A stretch of DNA of 64,000 nucleotides from Loktanella sp. Alg231-35 (GCF_900143545.1 NZ_FREV01000004.1:310001-374000), one strand, 5' to 3'; positions 9,324 to 18,617 are shown, counted from the stretch's first letter. Notes: generated by a model from the letters alone, not told the origin. Made by a program: numbers and translations.

Positions 9324-10271
9324 TCAATCAAGCCTATCAGCCAACCAGGCCTCAAGCAGAAAATGCGCAATTGCGCCCTTTCGCGCAGGTAGGATTGTGG
9401 GATGATTTCCACTGAATGCAAGGGCCACATCTTCGCGGGTGACCCAGATCGCATCTTCGATTTCTTCGGGATCAATGGTCAGCGTCGTATCAATCGCCTC
9501 GCCCGCACAGCCAAACATCAGTGAAGCAGGAAATGGCCAAGGTTGGCTGGACAGATAGCTGACGGCTCCTACACGCACGCCAGCCTCTTCAAACACCTCG
9601 CGGCGCACCGCCGCTTCGATCGTCTCGCCCGGTTCCACGAATCCGGCCAGCAGAGAATACATGCCATCAGGCCAGCCCGGCGACCGTCCCAGCAAGACTG
9701 AGTTCCCATGCGTGATCAGCATGATCACAACCGGATCGGTGCGTGGAAAATGGTGCCCGCCACAAACAGCACAGTCACGCTGCCAACCGCCCATGGCAAA
9801 AGCGCTTTCGGCGCCACACTGCGCACAGAACCGATGCGACAGATGCCAGCCCATCACTGCCTTCGCGGTTGCCGCCAATTCAGCGTCACGCGGCGAAAGG
9901 CGGGTCATGATGGCGCGCAGTTCAGAAAACATTGCATCAGGGACCGCGGGATGTACCTGCTCGGTAGGGTCAAGAAAGCCGCCCAGTTGCGTCTCATCCA
10001 GATCGGCGGGTGTCCAAGCAGAGAGGTCTGCCGCAAATGTTGGCACGCCATCCTCGCGACCCAGAAACACCATATCCTGCGCCGCATCACCAAGCACCGG
10101 ATGATCCCCCGCCACACGGATAAGGCCGCCCTCGCCAATCATTGGTTTGCCCCGCCACAGCAGGATCATTTGTGCGCCGGGTTGCGTCTGCAAATCACTG
10201 GCCTGGCGCCGCAATTCTGCGGCACGATCAAGGCCAGAGCCACCAAATGTCACTGTTTCTGCAATCTTCAT
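9324..10271 (-). CDS. nudC: NAD(+) diphosphatase NudC (Nudix hydrolase)
   Basis: Hydrolyses NADH/NAD+ to NMN and AMP; some homologues remove NAD caps from RNA. The 315-residue product has a zinc ribbon (CAQC near 149 and CAVC near 167), the Nudix box GFVEPGETIEAAVRREVFEEAG (about 210-231), and the NADH-diphosphatase tag SQPWPFPAS just after it. Start ATG at 10271 (MKIAETVTFGG) matches family N-termini; the frame runs upstream to 10487 over the divergent neighbour's coding region. It leads a probable nudC-SRPBCC unit, divergent from the nucleotidase at 10362. Confidence 0.93.
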   Translation of the reverse strand: MKIAETVTFGGSGLDRAAELRRQASDLQTQPGAQMILLWRGKPMIGEGGLIRVAGDHPVLGDAAQDMVFLGREDGVPTFAADLSAWTPADLDETQLGGFLDPTEQVHPAVPDAMFSELRAIMTRLSPRDAELAATAKAVMGWHLSHRFCAQCGAESAFAMGGWQRDCAVCGGHHFPRTDPVVIMLITHGNSVLLGRSPGWPDGMYSLLAGFVEPGETIEAAVRREVFEEAGVRVGAVSYLSSQPWPFPASLMFGCAGEAIDTTLTIDPEEIEDAIWVTREDVALAFSGNHPTILPARKGAIAHFLLEAWLADRLD

Positions 10272-10361
10272 CCCGCCGGGATGCCACGCTGCATGTTCAA
10301 GTGCAATTTTTTCTGTTTTTATAGTGAGAAATGAATTTGAGATTCCCGCGAAAGTTGTAGA

Positions 10362-12224
10362 ATGGATGGCGCGGCCCCACCAACAGACCACTACAATCCT
10401 GCCCAAGGACGGTTGCGCATTCTGGCAACGACCGATTTGCATATGCAATTGCTTGGGTATGACTATTTTGCAGATCGTCCCGATCACACGCTTGGTCTTG
10501 TCAACCTTGCAGCGACGATTGCGCGGCTGCGCGACGCCCCTGATATCACCACGATATTATGCGACAACGGTGACCTGATCCAAGGCACACCGCTGGCCGA
10601 CTTTTTGGCCGACACATTGCACCCCAATGACACCCACCCGATGATCGCAGCGCTCAACCTGCTGATCTACGACGCCATGACCTTAGGCAACCACGATTTT
10701 GACTTTGGACTTGGATTCTTGCGGCAGGCGCTACGAGGTGCCCAGTTTCCCATCGTCAGTGCCAACATCCATGTTCCCGAAGGTGACGCGCTGGCGCAAC
10801 CCTTCGCGATTCTCAAACGCGACGTCCGCTGCAATGACGGACACAGCCGTCCCATTCGCATCGGGATCACCGGGTTCGGCCCGCCGCAGATCGCTGATTG
10901 GGACTACAGCAGTCATGACGGACTGGTCGCAACCGATGACATTGTTGGCGCGGCCGAGCGGATCGTGCCGAAAATCAAAGCCGCTGGTGCGGACATCATC
11001 ATTGCGCTTTGCCACTCGGGCATTGGGGCCGTTACGCCCACCGCACGGATGGAGAATGCCGCCGTCCCGCTTGCTGCTGTGCCGGGGATCGATGTGATCG
11101 TCGCAGGGCATACCCATGACAGATTTCCGGACGCAGAGCGGCCGGTAACCGCGGGCGTCGATCCGGTCAAAGGCACATTACATGGCAAACCAACTGTGCT
11201 TGCTTCGTCATTTGGAAAGGCCCTTGGGGTGATTGATCTGGATCTTGGCTGGCAACCAAAAGGCTGGACGATTAAGGCCCACACCGTGCGGCTGGAACGC
11301 CCCGCTCCGCAGTCGACGGCCAATGGGCCGCTGCAAGACCAGCTTGGCGAACTTGTTCAACGCGCCCACGACGAAACACTGCGGCAAATGCGTCAACCCA
11401 TTGCCCAGACCAGCGACCCGATCCACAGCTACTTTGCGACGGTCGCCCCGGACCTGCCACAACAGCTTTTGGCGAAGGCCATGCAAGACACAGCAAAACG
11501 CGGTCTTGCCGCAAATGTGACCGCCACAATGCCGCTTCTTGCGGCCACGGCCCCCTTTCGGTTTGGCGGGCGCAGCGGTTTGGGCCAGTTCATCAGCATT
11601 CCGCCGGGGCCGATCACTTTGCACGACGCCGCAGCAATTTTTCCATTTGCTGACCGGCTTGTCGCCGTGCGGCGCACAGGGCTGGAACTGATGGATTGGC
11701 TAGAGCGGGCCGCGTCCTACTATAATCAAATCACCCCCGACACATCCGGCCAATCCCTGAACAACCCGCTGTATGCAGGTTATCACTGCGATACCATCTC
11801 GGATCTACACTATGAAATCGACCTGACGCAGCCTGCCCGGTTTGATGCCCACGGCAAATGCATCAGGCCGCATGCCACGCGGATCAACGCGCTTTGCTGG
11901 AACGGCCATCCTGTCGCCGCAACGGATCAGTTCGTGGTGGCAACAACCAGTTTTCGCGCTCAGGGTGGTGGTGGCTTTGTTCCCGTGCCAGAGGATGACG
12001 TCCTCTATCGCTCAAAGCGGAAGATGCGCGCTGTGTTGGTTGACTATCTGACCCAACTGAAAACGATCGACATTTCCGTCACACCAAACTGGCGCTTTGC
12101 CCCAAACCCCGGAGCGACCGCCACATTTGAAAGCGCAGTAGAAGCCGCGCAGCACTTGCCTGCCAATATTGCGCTGATTGGCCCGACACGGACCGGGCTG
12201 TCACGGTATCAGATCCGCTTCTGA
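10362..12224 (+). CDS. Bifunctional 2',3'-cyclic-nucleotide phosphodiesterase/3'-nucleotidase family protein
   Basis: A 620-residue metallophosphoesterase plus 5'-nucleotidase C-terminal domain protein, CpdB-like. The dimetal site motifs are visible in order: TTDLHMQ (about residue 24), NGDLIQGTPL, GNHDFDFG and AGHTHDRF. Substrate-pocket aromatic residues sit in the C-terminal half. Unlike E. coli CpdB there is no N-terminal signal peptide: the N-terminus is MDGAAPPTDHYNPAQGRLRI. The product therefore appears cytoplasmic, unless the start is misplaced; upstream sequence in this frame offers no hydrophobic leader. It is divergent from nudC. Confidence 0.9.
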   Translation: MDGAAPPTDHYNPAQGRLRILATTDLHMQLLGYDYFADRPDHTLGLVNLAATIARLRDAPDITTILCDNGDLIQGTPLADFLADTLHPNDTHPMIAALNLLIYDAMTLGNHDFDFGLGFLRQALRGAQFPIVSANIHVPEGDALAQPFAILKRDVRCNDGHSRPIRIGITGFGPPQIADWDYSSHDGLVATDDIVGAAERIVPKIKAAGADIIIALCHSGIGAVTPTARMENAAVPLAAVPGIDVIVAGHTHDRFPDAERPVTAGVDPVKGTLHGKPTVLASSFGKALGVIDLDLGWQPKGWTIKAHTVRLERPAPQSTANGPLQDQLGELVQRAHDETLRQMRQPIAQTSDPIHSYFATVAPDLPQQLLAKAMQDTAKRGLAANVTATMPLLAATAPFRFGGRSGLGQFISIPPGPITLHDAAAIFPFADRLVAVRRTGLELMDWLERAASYYNQITPDTSGQSLNNPLYAGYHCDTISDLHYEIDLTQPARFDAHGKCIRPHATRINALCWNGHPVAATDQFVVATTSFRAQGGGGFVPVPEDDVLYRSKRKMRAVLVDYLTQLKTIDISVTPNWRFAPNPGATATFESAVEAAQHLPANIALIGPTRTGLSRYQIRF

Positions 12225-12260
12225 CATCTTGCACACCGGGGTAGGCAAGGCTATATCAAG

Positions 12261-12359
12261 GCCGAGAGGTTGGCGCGGGCGAGCGCCTCGCCAACCTGGT
12301 CAGGTCCGGAAGGAAGCAGCCATAACGAGCCCCGCTTGGGTCGTTGTCAGCCTCTCACC
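12261..12359 (+). ncRNA. ffs: Signal recognition particle RNA (small bacterial 4.5S type)
   Basis: Contains the invariant SRP domain IV: GGTCAGG, the tetraloop region TCCGGAAGGAAGCAGCC and the asymmetric-loop partner CGTTGTCAGCC. Flanking GAGAGG (from 12264) and CCTCTC (to 12356) close the hairpin. About 95-99 nt, the usual size for alphaproteobacteria. It binds Ffh and targets membrane proteins to the translocon. Exact ends are not resolved. A small hairpin (TGTTTGC/GCAAACA, 12364-12381) without a T-run follows and could mark the 3' end. Confidence 0.95.
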
Positions 12360-12433
12360 CAAGTGTTTGCACCGGCAAACATGTTGCCCAACCAAGCGAA
12401 ACTGCGCAGCAGTTTGGCGGAGTCGGGTCGCTG

Positions 12434-12592
12434 ATGAAACCGCATCCAGCAAAGGAGGATGTTCATGATTGTCGCAATACACGCCCTCCCGGTCCGGGTG
12501 CGCTGAAGCTATTTCCGCCCCCTCGTCCGGCTCTTGCTGACGCGTCTGCGCGTCTGGCACACGACTTCCCTTTGACGAGGACAGATCATTGA
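12434..12592 (+). CDS. Possible 52-codon leader ORF overlapping the rsgA start
   Basis: An ATG at 12434 opens a 52-residue frame (MKPHPAKEDVHDCRNTRPPG..., proline-rich) whose TGA overlaps the TTG start of rsgA, an arrangement that would couple translation. I recognise no family. A strong AAAGGAGG lies inside it (12451-12458), in front of another tiny frame (12465-12506, 13 residues). Either could be a translated leader, or the stretch may simply be the rsgA 5' untranslated region. Low confidence. Confidence 0.25.
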   Translation: MKPHPAKEDVHDCRNTRPPGPGALKLFPPPRPALADASARLAHDFPLTRTDH

Positions 12593-13623
12593 CAGATCTC
12601 ACACGCGACGCCCTTGGCTGGTCGCCCTTCTATATGACCCAACTTGAAATCGAAGAGTTGGAAACCCTTACCCCTGCCCGCATTGTAACGGTTCACCGTG
12701 ACCGTGTGGTGGGGTTTTCTGAAATTGGCCCGCAGGAACTAACCCTTGATCCCGGCATCACCACAGCGGCAGTCGCGGTTGGCGACTGGGTGCTTTGCGC
12801 GCCGGAGCAACACCGACTGATCCGGGTGCTTGACCGCAAGACAGAACTGACCCGCGGGACCGAGTACCACACCGGTGAAAAGCAACTTATTGCGGCCAAT
12901 CTTGATACGCTTTTTATCACATCGTCTTGCAACAACGACTTTAACCCAGCGCGGCTGGAACGCTATCTGGCACTGGCACATGATGCGATGATCATGCCAG
13001 TCATCCTGCTGACCAAGGCCGATCAATCTGACGATCCAGAGGCCTACGTTGATCAGGCCAAAGGTTTGGGGCGCGATCTAGAGGTTATCGCCTTTGATGC
13101 CAAAAACGATGATGTGCCGACATTGCTGGCGCCTTGGTGCGGCAATGGGCAGACGGTCGCGCTGGCGGGTTCATCCGGTGTTGGTAAAACGACAGTGGCC
13201 AATGCGCTGACGGGCGGTGACGCAGCAACACAAGACATCCGCGAAGACGATGCACGTGGACGGCACACCACTACCGGACGGTCGTTGCATCAAATGGGCA
13301 GCGGCGGGTGGCTTATTGACACACCCGGCATGCGCGGGCTTGGCGTGGCAGAGGTCGCCTATGGGATTGACGCCACCTTCCCCGAAATCTCGGAACTGGC
13401 CACGCAATGCAAGTTTCGCGATTGCGAGCATGAGACCGAACCGGGATGTGCTGTGCAGGCTGGTATTGAAAGTGGTGAGGTCGACCCCGACCGCCTCAAA
13501 CGGTTCAAAAAGCTCAAACGAGAAAACGCCTATGCCACCGAGACCATCGCGCAGGCACGGGACCGTTTTCGCAAGCTGGGTAAGATGTATCGGTCAGCGC
13601 AGTCCAAGAAGAAGGGACGCTAG
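12589..13623 (+). CDS. rsgA: Ribosome small-subunit-dependent GTPase A
   Basis: Circularly permuted GTPase assisting late 30S maturation (344 residues). An OB-fold N-terminal region is followed by the GTPase motifs in permuted order: G4 LTKAD, then the P-loop GSSGVGKTTVAN, then DTPGMRG (G3). The C-terminal zinc site is C-K-F-R-D-C-E-H...C (about residues 274-287). Start is TTG at 12589, 9 bases after GAGGA; the next in-frame Met is 16 residues in, inside the family-conserved N-terminus, so TTG is preferred. It stands between ffs and the minus-strand phosphatase. Confidence 0.94.
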   Translation: MTDLTRDALGWSPFYMTQLEIEELETLTPARIVTVHRDRVVGFSEIGPQELTLDPGITTAAVAVGDWVLCAPEQHRLIRVLDRKTELTRGTEYHTGEKQLIAANLDTLFITSSCNNDFNPARLERYLALAHDAMIMPVILLTKADQSDDPEAYVDQAKGLGRDLEVIAFDAKNDDVPTLLAPWCGNGQTVALAGSSGVGKTTVANALTGGDAATQDIREDDARGRHTTTGRSLHQMGSGGWLIDTPGMRGLGVAEVAYGIDATFPEISELATQCKFRDCEHETEPGCAVQAGIESGEVDPDRLKRFKKLKRENAYATETIAQARDRFRKLGKMYRSAQSKKKGR

Positions 13624-13655
13624 CCGCACAAGCCCTGCTGATCTGTTTTCGACCG

Positions 13656-14129
13656 TCAGCCCTGCCGGGCCCAGTCCATCTGGGCACTGGTTTCAACGGC
13701 ACAGGGCCGGATGTGGCGCAACCGCGCCAAGGCTTCATCCGGCCCTTCACCCGCCGCGATCATCAGACGCAAAACCATCATGCCAGACCGCCCACAACCG
13801 CCATAGCAATGCACCAGAACCCGGCCCCCCTTGGCCAGAACGGCCAGCGCCTGATCGCGCGCTGCGGGCCAGTCCTGCCCAAAGGGTGTGCCGAAATCGG
13901 GCACCGGAAAATGCAGCCAATCAGCCCCCTCATTGGCCAGATCCGCGCCCAAGGTCCCCGCACCCTTGCGCTCCAATTCCGCTTGCGTTGTCATCGTGAT
14001 CACAAGCGCAGGACGCCACGCTATCAGGCGCAGCCAATCGGTATAATAGTGCCGGGTGCGCCCCGGCATGGGGCTGATGGCAAGCACACCACCCCCTGCC
14101 TGTAAGCTATGAATGACGAACTCAGGCAA
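13656..14129 (-). CDS. Dual-specificity/tyrosine protein phosphatase-like protein
   Basis: A 157-residue cytoplasmic protein with the CX5R phosphatase loop HCYGGCGRSG (Cys about 108, Arg about 114) and an upstream candidate general acid Asp in VPDFG (about 78). This fits the small cysteine-phosphatase family; the substrate, protein or small molecule, is unknown. I chose TTG at 14129, which has GGAG 7 bases upstream and gives MPEFVIHSLQAGGGVLAIS, the expected N-terminus; no ATG fits better. The start overlaps the ankyrin gene's stop by 8 bases, so the two are probably coupled. Confidence 0.8.
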   Translation of the reverse strand: MPEFVIHSLQAGGGVLAISPMPGRTRHYYTDWLRLIAWRPALVITMTTQAELERKGAGTLGADLANEGADWLHFPVPDFGTPFGQDWPAARDQALAVLAKGGRVLVHCYGGCGRSGMMVLRLMIAAGEGPDEALARLRHIRPCAVETSAQMDWARQG

Positions 14130-15621
14130 TCCCGTGCTCCACCACTTGGCCAGGAAAACGCGCGGCCCATTCGGCCAGAAATGCCGCGACATCGGGTGCA
14201 CCAGCCAGATCGATCGCGCGTTTGGGCAGGGCGACTCCTTCTTTCAATGCAAGTTCCAGACAGCCAAGATAGTCGCGGCTTGCGCGGGTGGGGTTGTTCT
14301 CAGACCCGTGAATGATCGTTGACAACAATGTGCCTCCATAGTGGTTGATGTGGCCAAGATCAGGTTTCAACGCCAACAGATAGGCCATCATCTCGGGCAA
14401 CCCTTCCCAACCGGCACTTTGCACCGGCGTAACACCCATGTCATCGGGTTTGTCCCAAGGCATGCCGATGCCCACGAGCGCCTGCACATGCGCCAACTTG
14501 CCTGGCAAATGCAGGACATCGCGCAGGATATTGGTAAAGACCTCGGGCACCTGTGCGGTATCCACAAATGTAGCGTCCGGCACGGTCTGATCCGCGGCGG
14601 TGGCCAGTAGCGTCTCGACCTTTGACAGGGGTGTGGGGTCCAGCATGTCAGACAGCGCCGCGTTGCCATAAACCCGAGAGCAGGCGTAGACTGTGACACC
14701 TTTGCGCGACAAGGTTTGGTCCGCACCTGCGGCAAGCAACATTTGGCAAATCTGAGGCGAACACATCCGCAAGGCCGCATGGTGCAATGCGGTCATGGCG
14801 CCGTTGTCTTCGTTCGGATCGGCGCCAGCATCCAGCAACAGTTGCACCATGCCTGCGTCATCAGCGTCCATAGCCCGCAACAAGGCATTGGTGCCGGTGG
14901 GATCGGCCCCTGCCGCAAGCAGGATACGCACACCTGCATCATGCCCCATCTCGGTCGCATGATAGAGGCTTTCGCCGTCATTGGGATTAGCCCCACGGTC
15001 CAGCAGCCACCGCGCCATCGGCATGTTTTGCGCATGCCCAATCGCCCCATAAAGTGCCGAAAGCGGATGATCGGCACCAATCTGTGGCGTGTAGCTGTCG
15101 TTCACATCGGCCCCATGAACGTGCAGCAGATCAGCAATGGCAAGCATGTCGGCCTGCCTTTCGGGCCAACCGCGCAACATAGGCGAATAGCTCAGATGCA
15201 AGATCGGGCGCCTGCCGCCTGCCGCTTTTGTGGCCAGTTGCGGGTCTTCGACCAAGGCGGCACGCACCGCGGGCAGGTCATAAAGCGCGACCTGTAGGCA
15301 AAATGCGCCATCGGCAAGGTCCGGCGTGTCCCAGATCAGTTGCTGCACGACTTCGGTTTGCCCATGCGCCAGCGCGATTTTCAGGCGCTGCACCTTGGCC
15401 GCACGATCCATCCCTCGCGTCTCAACCGCTGTCTTCATCTGCGGCCAACTGGTAAAGTTGTTTTCACGGGCCACAATATGCAGGAAATCCGCGTGTTTCA
15501 GCGCGCCATCGCGCCGCAGCTGAGCCAAATCCACACGCGCAATCGCGTCGCGATCTCCGGTTTCATAGCGTTTTTGAAGGGTCTTTGCCTGCCTGCGCAG
15601 GTCATCAAGTGGGTCTGTCAT
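14122..15621 (-). CDS. Ankyrin-repeat protein
   Basis: A 499-residue protein with no signal peptide or membrane helix. The N-terminal 70 residues (MTDPLDDLRRQAKTLQKRYE...) form a helical segment often found on proteobacterial ankyrin proteins. At least five ankyrin-like units are visible, for example ADLLHVHGADVND, ARWLLDRGANPND, VRILLAAGADPTG, VQLLLDAGADPNE and CQMLLAAGADQTL (about residues 155-325). A C-terminal region of weaker repeats follows. Start ATG 15621; the frame is open upstream to 16083 but that part is low-complexity and not family-like. It is probably cotranscribed with the phosphatase, making a possible partner pair. Biochemical role unknown. Confidence 0.82.
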   Translation of the reverse strand: MTDPLDDLRRQAKTLQKRYETGDRDAIARVDLAQLRRDGALKHADFLHIVARENNFTSWPQMKTAVETRGMDRAAKVQRLKIALAHGQTEVVQQLIWDTPDLADGAFCLQVALYDLPAVRAALVEDPQLATKAAGGRRPILHLSYSPMLRGWPERQADMLAIADLLHVHGADVNDSYTPQIGADHPLSALYGAIGHAQNMPMARWLLDRGANPNDGESLYHATEMGHDAGVRILLAAGADPTGTNALLRAMDADDAGMVQLLLDAGADPNEDNGAMTALHHAALRMCSPQICQMLLAAGADQTLSRKGVTVYACSRVYGNAALSDMLDPTPLSKVETLLATAADQTVPDATFVDTAQVPEVFTNILRDVLHLPGKLAHVQALVGIGMPWDKPDDMGVTPVQSAGWEGLPEMMAYLLALKPDLGHINHYGGTLLSTIIHGSENNPTRASRDYLGCLELALKEGVALPKRAIDLAGAPDVAAFLAEWAARFPGQVVEHGIA

Positions 15622-15808
15622 TGGCTTCCTCACCATATGCGCCCGTGGTTCGCTGGCCTGGGCAAATGAGAAAGACCACATATGTGGGTCGTTCTGATCG
15701 TTATTGGGTGCGTCACGCTTTCCGCGAACCAGGTGGCCGCCCAACACGGCCCTCTTTTGGATAGCGCGGGTACTCACTTTGCGCAAGCGCCCTGCTATGT
15801 TCACCGAT

Positions 15809-16042
15809 ATGAGCAGCAATGAACAAAAAGCCGAACAGCGCCCCTTTTCCAATTGGATGGGCACGGGGTTGGGGGCAATCTGCCTCAAGGCTGTCTTTGG
15901 CGCGTTTGATCCGACATGGGCTGCCAAATCCGTCGCCCCGGTATTTCTCTTTACAGCGGCGTCAACGCAGAGTTTCACCTTGATTGCCCGCGTGTTGTCA
16001 TTTGCAGCATGTGCCACGGGCGTCATCCTGTGGTCGCTTTGA
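15809..16042 (+). CDS. Possible small two-helix membrane protein
   Basis: A 77-codon frame, MSSNEQKAEQRPFSNWMGTG..., with two hydrophobic stretches (about 18-35 and 54-77), lying alone in the 488-base gap between the ankyrin gene and dnaX. Codon choice resembles neighbouring genes, but there is no clear ribosome-binding site and I recognise no family. ATG at 15797 is an alternative start. The rest of the gap (15622-15808 and 16043-16109) holds nothing else I can support beyond promoters for the flanking genes. Confidence 0.35.
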   Translation: MSSNEQKAEQRPFSNWMGTGLGAICLKAVFGAFDPTWAAKSVAPVFLFTAASTQSFTLIARVLSFAACATGVILWSL

Positions 16043-16109
16043 TGTGGTAGACCTCTGCCTCGGCAGCACCTAGTCTGAGCCAACGTCCGAATCCCAGCCC
16101 AAGGCCATC

Positions 16110-17855
16110 ATGACAGACCAACCCAGTTATCAAGTGCTCGCCCGCAAATACCGGCCCGAAACCTTTGCCGATATGGTGGGGCAGGACGCCATGGTGCGCA
16201 CACTGAAAAACGCCTTTGCCGCAGACCGGATTGCGCAAGCGTTCATCATGACTGGCATTCGAGGCACCGGGAAGACAACAACCGCCCGTATCATCGCCAA
16301 GGGCATGAATTGCATCGGCCCGGACGGAACCGGTGGCCCAACAACCGAACCTTGCGGTGAATGTGAACATTGCGTGGCGATTATGGAAGGCCGCCATGTC
16401 GACGTGATGGAGATGGATGCGGCCAGCCGTACTGGCGTCGGTGATATCCGCGAGATTATTGACAGCGTCCACTACCGCGCCGCTTCGGCCCGCTTCAAAA
16501 TCTACATTATCGACGAAGTGCATATGCTTTCCAAAAATGCCTTCAACGCCCTGTTGAAGACACTGGAAGAGCCGCCCGCCCATGTGAAGTTTATCTTTGC
16601 TACGACCGAAATCCGGCAGGTGCCGGTCACAGTCCTGTCGCGCTGCCAGCGCTTTGATCTGCGCCGGATTGAACCCGAAACGCAGATTGCCTTGTTGCGC
16701 AAAATTGCAACCGCTGAGGGGGCTGAAATCACCGATGAAGCGCTGGCGCTGATCACGCGTGCCGCCGAAGGTTCTGCCCGTGACGCCCAGTCCTTGCTGG
16801 ATCAGGCGATCAGCCATGGCGCAGGTGAAACCACCGCCGATCAGGTCCGGGCGATGTTGGGGCTGGCGGACCGTGGCCGCGTGCTTGATCTTTTTGATAT
16901 GATCCTGCGTGGTGAGGCGGCAAAGGCGCTCACGGAATTGTCCGAACAATATGCTGATGGGGCCGACCCCATGGCCGTGCTACGCGATCTGGCCGAGGTC
17001 TGCCATTGGATCAGCGTGATCAAGATCACACCCGAAGCGGCCGAGGACCCCACGATCAGCCCTGATGAGCGCACACGTGGTCAGGCTATGGCGAGCACGC
17101 TGCCCATGCGTGTTCTGTCGCGCATGTGGCAGATGATGTTGAAGGCCCTAGAGGAAGTCGCAATGGCCCCTAACGCGATGATGGCCGCAGAGATGGCGGT
17201 GATCCGTCTGACCCATGTAGCAGATTTACCCAGCCCCGAGGAACTGGTGCGCAAGCTGCAAGATGCAACACCTCCACCCGGTGGACCATCAGGCGGGCGC
17301 CCCGCGCCGACAGGCGGCGGCGCGACAGCGATGAGCAACACGCCAGCGCCTACGCATAGCGCGCCAAGCGGCCCAACCGCGTCTGGCGCACAAACTGCTG
17401 TTGCGGTCGCCTCGGACGCCTTGCAGCACTACGCCCGGTTTGAAGATGTGGTCGAACTGATCCGCGCGCACCGAGATGTGAAACTGCTGGTTGAGGTTGA
17501 AACCGGCTTGCGTCTGGTCAGCTATCAACCGGGCCGGATTGAAGTGAACCCGACGCCGCAGGCAGCCGCAGACCTGTTGGGGCGTCTGGGATCGCGGTTG
17601 CAAGCCTGGACGGGTAACCGCTGGGCCATCAGTGTGGCCGAAGGCGGTGCCCCGACCATTGCCGAAACCCGTGATGCCGCCGAGAATGCCGTGCGGGCAG
17701 AGGCGGAACAACACCCGTTGGTGCAAGCCGTGATTGCCGTCTTCCCCAAGGCAAAGATCACCGACATCCGTACAGAGGCGGAGCTGGAACAGGACGCATT
17801 GGAAGATGCACTGCCGGAAGTGGATGATGAATGGGATCCTTTCGACAACGATTGA
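16110..17855 (+). CDS. dnaX: DNA polymerase III subunit gamma/tau
   Basis: Clamp-loader ATPase of the replisome, 581 residues. The AAA+ module begins YQVLARKYRPETFADMVGQ, has a P-loop GIRGTGKTTTAR (about 49-60), a zinc site with CGEC/C, Walker B IIDEVHML and the sensor-1 loop ATTE...SRCQRFDLR. A glycine/proline-rich linker (about residues 385-430) leads to a tau-type C-terminal domain ending in an acidic tail. The length fits full alphaproteobacterial tau. The gene heads dnaX-(histidine phosphatase, opposite)-ybaB-recR, the classic conserved neighbourhood. Confidence 0.95.
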   Translation: MTDQPSYQVLARKYRPETFADMVGQDAMVRTLKNAFAADRIAQAFIMTGIRGTGKTTTARIIAKGMNCIGPDGTGGPTTEPCGECEHCVAIMEGRHVDVMEMDAASRTGVGDIREIIDSVHYRAASARFKIYIIDEVHMLSKNAFNALLKTLEEPPAHVKFIFATTEIRQVPVTVLSRCQRFDLRRIEPETQIALLRKIATAEGAEITDEALALITRAAEGSARDAQSLLDQAISHGAGETTADQVRAMLGLADRGRVLDLFDMILRGEAAKALTELSEQYADGADPMAVLRDLAEVCHWISVIKITPEAAEDPTISPDERTRGQAMASTLPMRVLSRMWQMMLKALEEVAMAPNAMMAAEMAVIRLTHVADLPSPEELVRKLQDATPPPGGPSGGRPAPTGGGATAMSNTPAPTHSAPSGPTASGAQTAVAVASDALQHYARFEDVVELIRAHRDVKLLVEVETGLRLVSYQPGRIEVNPTPQAAADLLGRLGSRLQAWTGNRWAISVAEGGAPTIAETRDAAENAVRAEAEQHPLVQAVIAVFPKAKITDIRTEAELEQDALEDALPEVDDEWDPFDND

Positions 17856-17881
17856 TCCCATTCACCTGTGAAGCGACCTGC

Positions 17882-18487
17882 CTACATCGCGTCTGACCAA
17901 TCATCTGGGCCGATACGCCCCAACACCTCGAACCCACCTGCACCATCTGGCAACACGACATAAGCCACGCCCTGCGGTTCTGGATAAATCCCTGTTGCCG
18001 CCTCAAAGGGGTCGTCATGGCCCACAATGACGGTGTTACCTGCTGTCGGCACAGCACTGATCAACGGCGCCACGCCGTCTCGCATCTGCGAAATGTCTGC
18101 ATCCGTGTAGTCCTCTGCCGTCGCAAAGTTGAGGGCCGCGGTCATTTCAAACTGCCCGAATGCCAGATCAGCCGTCTGCCAGGCGCGGCAATATTCTGAC
18201 GAAACGATCTTTCCGACAGGAATGTCCAACGCCGCGATCGCCCCGCCGATTGACTTTGCCTGCACCCATCCGTCCGCGCTTAGCACACGCTGAGTGGCGC
18301 AATCCCCAAGGACGGCAGCAACCTGATCCGCATAGTCCGTCTCGGTCATTGCATGGCGCAGGTAGATGACGTGCCCACCACCTTTAAGTGCAGAAACCAG
18401 ATCGGATGTGGTCGCCTCTTGCGCAATCATTGCGGAGGGTAGGACAGCGGCTGTGCCGAACAAAAGAGTAGTTAGGAATCGTGGCAT
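17882..18487 (-). CDS. Exported histidine phosphatase family protein
   Basis: A 201-residue protein with a Sec signal peptide (MPRFLTTLLFGTAAVLPSAMIAQ) and a phosphoglycerate-mutase-like fold. The catalytic RHA motif is in VIYLRHAMTET (His about 45), the second Arg in SSEYCRAWQTA, and the second His in VIVGHDDPF. It is probably a periplasmic phosphatase of unknown substrate. It is inserted in opposite orientation between dnaX and ybaB, with its stop 26 bases from the dnaX stop. Confidence 0.85.
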   Translation of the reverse strand: MPRFLTTLLFGTAAVLPSAMIAQEATTSDLVSALKGGGHVIYLRHAMTETDYADQVAAVLGDCATQRVLSADGWVQAKSIGGAIAALDIPVGKIVSSEYCRAWQTADLAFGQFEMTAALNFATAEDYTDADISQMRDGVAPLISAVPTAGNTVIVGHDDPFEAATGIYPEPQGVAYVVLPDGAGGFEVLGRIGPDDWSDAM

Positions 18488-18617
18488 GGGAAGCTCCTTT
18501 ATATACCTGAGTGATTCTATCGGGATTTATATCTGACAAATTTAATCAAGAAAAGCCATCCTTGCGACCTGCTGCCCAAACGCCTATCTGAAACTAGGAT
18601 CGAGACAGGAGAGTGTG

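Noticed and set aside
15622-16083. 154-codon N-terminal extension of the ankyrin protein
   Set aside because: No repeat or domain features and it includes the dnaX promoter region; MTDPLDDLRRQ at 15621 is a typical family start.
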